Below are positions 60,768 through 64,000 of a stretch of DNA of 64,000 nucleotides, piece by piece (within the stretch, counting starts at the first letter, position 1; each line of letters starts with the position of its first letter). Location of the stretch: assembly GCA_965243605.1 (NCBI GenBank), contig CBDEVQ010000091.1, positions 1 to 64,000 on the forward strand. The letters run 5' to 3'. Source of the DNA: JBMYYR01 sp965243605 (GTDB lineage Bacteria; Bacteroidota; Bacteroidia; Flavobacteriales; CAJXXR01). Under the pieces are notes generated by a model, which made no database searches, was not told the origin of the DNA, and was given only the letters and a program-made list of their open reading frames with translations. The translations under genes were made by a program, and so were the position numbers.

Positions 60768-61457
60768 ATGTCAGCTAAACAAATAGAACAAAAAACGTGG
60801 AATGAAATAAAGACGAATGACTCATGGCAAATATTTAAAATCATGGGTGAATTTGTTAATGGTTTTGAAAAAATGTCTGCTATTGGACCTTGTGTATCCA
60901 TTTTCGGATCGGCAAGAACCGATGCGGAAGACCAATATTATAAACAAGCAACTGATATTGCTTACAGAATTACTCAAAAAGGATATGGTGTAATAACAGG
61001 TGGTGGCCCTGGAATAATGGAAGCGGCTAATAAAGGAGCCTCAATAGGACAAGGTGCTTCGGTTGGGTTGAATATCGATTTACCTTTTGAACAACATAGC
61101 AATCCATACATAGATCGCGATAAAGATATTTTATTTGATTACTTCTTTGTAAGAAAGGTTGTTTTTATGAAATATGCCCAGGCCTTCGTTGTTATGCCTG
61201 GTGGTTTTGGGACTCTAGATGAGCTATTTGAGGCCATAACATTAATTCAAACCAAAAAAATTAGAATATATCCTATTGTACTTGTTGGTACATCGTATTG
61301 GAGTGGTCTGTTTGAATGGATTAAAAATACCATGTTAGCAGATGGGAAAATATCTGAAACGGATCTTGATTTAATTCACATGACCGATGATTCTAGTGAA
61401 GTAGTAAGTATCATTGATAACTACTATAAGGAGCACAGGAATAGACCAAATTTCTAA
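60768..61457 (+). CDS. LOG-family protein (TIGR00730-like nucleotide 5'-monophosphate phosphoribohydrolase)
   Basis: 229 residues. VSIFGSARTDAEDQYYKQATDIAYRIT, GYGVITGGGPGIMEAANKGA, KVVFMKYAQAFVVMPGGFGTLDELFEAITL (PGGxGTxxE motif). In the family this cleaves the N-glycosidic bond of cytokinin- or purine-type nucleotides. The N-terminus before IFGSAR (about 45 residues) is longer than in minimal LOGs. A strong terminator follows; the cellular role is unclear. Confidence 0.88.
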   Translation: MSAKQIEQKTWNEIKTNDSWQIFKIMGEFVNGFEKMSAIGPCVSIFGSARTDAEDQYYKQATDIAYRITQKGYGVITGGGPGIMEAANKGASIGQGASVGLNIDLPFEQHSNPYIDRDKDILFDYFFVRKVVFMKYAQAFVVMPGGFGTLDELFEAITLIQTKKIRIYPIVLVGTSYWSGLFEWIKNTMLADGKISETDLDLIHMTDDSSEVVSIIDNYYKEHRNRPNF

Positions 61458-61468
61458 ACCTAATATAC

Positions 61469-61509
61469 AATCCACCTGTATTAAATTATTGAATTTATAC
61501 AGGTGGATT
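61469..61509 (+). terminator. Terminator after the LOG-family gene
   Basis: AATCCACCTGTAT (61469-61481) pairs perfectly with ATACAGGTGGATT (61497-61509) with a 15-base loop, followed by TTTATG. It lies 12 bases past the stop. Confidence 0.8.
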
Positions 61510-61604
61510 TTTATGAAAAATAACTTTTATGAAAACCAATTCATAAATCTATATATTTCTGTTATTTTTTAGATTAAAAACGTTTCATTCTATAACCCGT
61601 TTAC

Positions 61605-61612
61605 TATCTTTG
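61605..61612 (+). promoter_or_regulatory. Predicted -7 element (TATCTTTG) of dnaB
   Basis: TATCTTTG ends only 5 bases before the dnaB ATG, which would place transcription start at or beside the first base of the start codon. A leaderless or near-leaderless dnaB message is suggested. Confidence 0.45.
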
Positions 61613-61617
61613 TATTT

Positions 61618-63138
61618 ATGTCCGATACAGATCCAAAGAAAAATATATCCTTTAGTAATCCGATTCCTCAATCTGATTTTCAACTAACGAAAGGAAAACT
61701 TCCACCACAAGCCTTAGACATGGAAAAGGCTGTTTTGGGAGCTTTAATGATTGATAAAGAGGCGTTAAATGAAGTTGTTGATATTTTAACTCATGAAGCA
61801 TTTTATGACCGTAAACATCAACTGATTTATCAAGTTATTATCGAATTATTTGGAGATTCTCAACCAATAGATATACTTACTATTGCAGAATCTTTGAGAA
61901 AAAAGGGAGAACTACAAACAATTGGAGGAGATTTATACTTAATAAACCTTACCCAAAAGGTAACGTCTTCGGCTCATATAGAATTTCATTCTAGAATCAT
62001 ATTACAAAAGTATTTACAACGTTCTTTAATTCACGTATCTAGTGAAATAATTGATGACGCTTTTGATGAAAAAACAGATGTTCTAGAACTTTTAGATAAA
62101 GCAGAATCTAAGCTATACGAAATTGCAAATGGAAACATTAAGAAATCATTTGATTCTGCTCAAAACTTAGTTCGTCAGGCCATTAAGCAAATTGAAGAAA
62201 TTGCAAATAAGGAAGGATTAAGTGGTATTGCAACTGGTTTTATTAAAGTTGATAAACTTACATCAGGTTGGCAGCCATCAGATTTAATAATCTTAGCGGC
62301 ACGTCCTGGAATGGGTAAAACAGCCTTTGTATTATCGATGACACGAAATATGGCTGTGCAATTTGGACATGGAGTTGCATTCTTCTCCTTAGAGATGTCT
62401 TCTGTACAGTTAATAACACGTTTAATTAGTTCAGAAACAGGTCTATCTTCAGAAAAGTTAAGAAAAGGAAATCTAGAAGACCATGAATGGCAACAGCTTT
62501 TAACAAAAGTAAAAGCCTTAGAGGAAGCACCAATATTTATTGATGATTCACCAGGTATTTCAGTGTTTGATTTACGTGCAAAATGTAGACGTTTAGTTTC
62601 TCAACACAACGTTAAAATCATAATAATCGATTACCTTCAGTTAATGACTGCAGGTGGAAAAGGAGGAAACCGTGAACAAGAAATTTCTACAATTTCTAGA
62701 TCTTTAAAAGGAATTGCCAAAGAATTAAACGTTCCAGTTATTGCGCTTTCACAGCTGTCTCGTGCCGTAGAGACCAGAACAGGTTCTAAACGTCCATTAT
62801 TATCCGATTTACGTGAATCTGGAGCCATTGAACAAGATGCCGATATTGTAACCTTTATTTATAGACCAGAATATTATGGTTTAGAAGTTTGGGATGACGA
62901 TGAAGAATCGAACTGTTTAGGACAAGCTGAATTTATTGTAGCTAAACACCGTAATGGTGGACTAGATAATTTACGATTGAAATTTACAGGTAAATTTGCT
63001 CGTTTTGATAACTTAGAAGATGATAGTGACTTTACCAATGAAATTGCTTCTAAAATGAATATGGATGATGATGATTTTTCATCCTCACAATTTATAGACC
63101 AATCTAAGCCAACAAACTTAGATGATGTTCCTTTTTAA
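61618..63138 (+). CDS. dnaB: Replicative DNA helicase DnaB
   Basis: 506 residues, slightly long for DnaB. N-terminal primase-interaction domain (PPQALDMEKAVLGALMIDKEALNEVVDIL), then the RecA-like core: Walker A AARPGMGKTAFVLSM, Walker B IIIIDYLQLM, SQLSRAVETRTGSKRPLLSDLRESGAIEQDAD and AKHRNGG. No intein. The C-terminal tail is acidic (NMDDDDFSSSQF). It is followed 9 bases later by the asparagine synthetase B-annotated gene, the typical flavobacterial order. Confidence 0.95.
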   Translation: MSDTDPKKNISFSNPIPQSDFQLTKGKLPPQALDMEKAVLGALMIDKEALNEVVDILTHEAFYDRKHQLIYQVIIELFGDSQPIDILTIAESLRKKGELQTIGGDLYLINLTQKVTSSAHIEFHSRIILQKYLQRSLIHVSSEIIDDAFDEKTDVLELLDKAESKLYEIANGNIKKSFDSAQNLVRQAIKQIEEIANKEGLSGIATGFIKVDKLTSGWQPSDLIILAARPGMGKTAFVLSMTRNMAVQFGHGVAFFSLEMSSVQLITRLISSETGLSSEKLRKGNLEDHEWQQLLTKVKALEEAPIFIDDSPGISVFDLRAKCRRLVSQHNVKIIIIDYLQLMTAGGKGGNREQEISTISRSLKGIAKELNVPVIALSQLSRAVETRTGSKRPLLSDLRESGAIEQDADIVTFIYRPEYYGLEVWDDDEESNCLGQAEFIVAKHRNGGLDNLRLKFTGKFARFDNLEDDSDFTNEIASKMNMDDDDFSSSQFIDQSKPTNLDDVPF

Positions 63139-63147
63139 AATAAATAG

Positions 63148-64000
63148 ATGAAAAAATTCCTTTTTAATATTTGCTTACTTCTTTTCATAAGTCAAACATT
63201 TGGAGCTCGTATTTTAATTCCTATGGATGAAAATACACAAAAGAATCACCTTAAAGCCTATGGAATAGCCTTTTGGATGTTAGAAAATGAAGCCCCTGTA
63301 GATTGGTTATTGAATTATAGAGGAGGAAGCTTTATGTGTACTTATTTAAAGGAATTTGAAAGTGAATGTATAATTAGAGGGGTATCTTACGAAGTAATAT
63401 CGGATAATCAAGTGGCTGATATTTACTCGGAAATACAACATCCAGAACAAAATAAAGACATCATTAAGCTTGAGAAAGCTCCAAAGATTGCCGTTTATTC
63501 TCCAAAAAGTAAACAACCCTGGGATGATGCGGTTACTTTAGCATTGACTTTTGCTGAAATTCCATATGATATTATTTACGATGATGAAATTTTTGACGAA
63601 TTATTAGCACAATACGATTGGTTACATCTGCACCACGAAGATTTCACTGGACAGTATGGTAAATTCTATAGGTCTTATAAAAATGCCTCTTGGTATATCC
63701 AACAAAAAAAGGACTTTGAAGCTAACGCTAAGAAACATGGATTCGACAAAGTTTCGGAGGCCAAATTAGCGGTATCTAAAAAAGTAAAAGACTTTGTGAT
63801 AGGAGGTGGTTTTCTATTTGCAATGTGCTCAGCAACCGACTCTTACGATATTGGTTTAGCGGCAGAACATACTGATATTTGTGGGCCAATGTTTGACGGA
63901 GATCCTATTGCAAATAATGCACAAGAAAAATTAGATTACGATCTAGGATTAGCATTCACCGACTATAAAATCTATTTTGATCCGAACATGTATGAATTTT
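63148..64000 (+). CDS. Secreted protein annotated in Flavobacteriia as asparagine synthetase B (partial)
   Basis: 284 residues visible before the right edge. Signal MKKFLFNICLLLFISQTFGA; then ARILIPMDENTQKNHLKAYGIAFWMLENE, KIAVYSPKSKQPWDDAVTLALTFAEIPYDIIYDDEI, WLHLHHEDFTGQYGKFY and IGGGFLFAMCSATDSYDIGLAAEH. I recall homologues directly after dnaB in Flavobacteriia carrying the name asparagine synthetase B. The sequence has no N-terminal Cys, glutaminase or ATP-pyrophosphatase motif of AsnB, so the name is probably wrong; the later part resembles periplasmic Rossmann/GAT-like domains. Confidence 0.75.
   Translation, partial: MKKFLFNICLLLFISQTFGARILIPMDENTQKNHLKAYGIAFWMLENEAPVDWLLNYRGGSFMCTYLKEFESECIIRGVSYEVISDNQVADIYSEIQHPEQNKDIIKLEKAPKIAVYSPKSKQPWDDAVTLALTFAEIPYDIIYDDEIFDELLAQYDWLHLHHEDFTGQYGKFYRSYKNASWYIQQKKDFEANAKKHGFDKVSEAKLAVSKKVKDFVIGGGFLFAMCSATDSYDIGLAAEHTDICGPMFDGDPIANNAQEKLDYDLGLAFTDYKIYFDPNMYEF

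Noticed and set aside
1..64000. CRISPR arrays, tRNA or rRNA genes, prophage
   Set aside because: No regular short repeats with unique spacers, no tRNA arm-like sequences and no phage structural genes were seen while reading.

Overview
The window is a 64 kb piece of a low-GC chromosome from a member of the Bacteroidota, almost certainly class Flavobacteriia (order Flavobacteriales). Supporting evidence: three proteins end in type IX secretion (T9SS) type A sorting domains; many starts are preceded by the Bacteroidota -7 promoter element TAnnTTTG; short SPII lipoproteins are frequent; and there are typical flavobacterial families (paired DUF1800/DUF1501, DUF547, CarboxypepD_reg-like, MocR/PNPOx pair, dnaB followed by the so-called asparagine synthetase B). 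No tRNA, rRNA, CRISPR array or prophage was seen.

Layout. 1-6.4 kb: an NAD-salvage operon (prs-nadV, cut by the left edge) and, 4 kb away, its likely regulator nrtR; both carry the same 16-bp operator GTTTACACAAATGTAA over their promoters. Between them lie a T9SS-secreted protein and a sulfatase. 6.5-22.5 kb: mixed housekeeping and envelope genes: SulP transporter, OafA-type acyltransferase, DUF1853, a Tet(M)-type ribosomal protection protein, a Crp-like regulator, thioredoxin, topoisomerase III, lipoproteins, an esterase and the DUF1800/DUF1501 pair. 23.9-35.0 kb: a striking divergent locus. Leftward run six nearly gapless genes (FAD oxidoreductase, NosR-like membrane Fe-S protein, MORN-type secreted protein, DPM1-like GT2, CslA-like processive GT2, GT-C mannosyltransferase-like protein). 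Rightward run DUF547-beta-barrel, GH113 lipoprotein and an Omp85 barrel. I read this as a candidate synthase-dependent exopolysaccharide (possibly beta-mannan) system with a built-in redox module; it is the best candidate here for an undescribed system.

35-55.7 kb: upp, MscS channel, a double-DNRLRE adhesin-like T9SS protein, an LTA-synthase-like protein, mdh, AcpH, several envelope proteins, a pair of small membrane paralogues, a PNPOx-like/MocR divergent pair, proC and a long aromatic amino acid hydroxylase. 55.7-60.5 kb: two different IS3-family elements. The first (55683-57073) sits just after the hydroxylase and has a frameshifted OrfB; the second (about 58686-59916) is intact and has split a sanA-like gene. 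60.7-64 kb: a LOG-family nucleotide hydrolase, dnaB and the start of an asparagine synthetase B-annotated secreted protein cut by the right edge.

Calls come from reading translated sequence and motifs by eye; no database search was possible. Promoter, operator and terminator calls rest on visible motifs or inverted repeats only.
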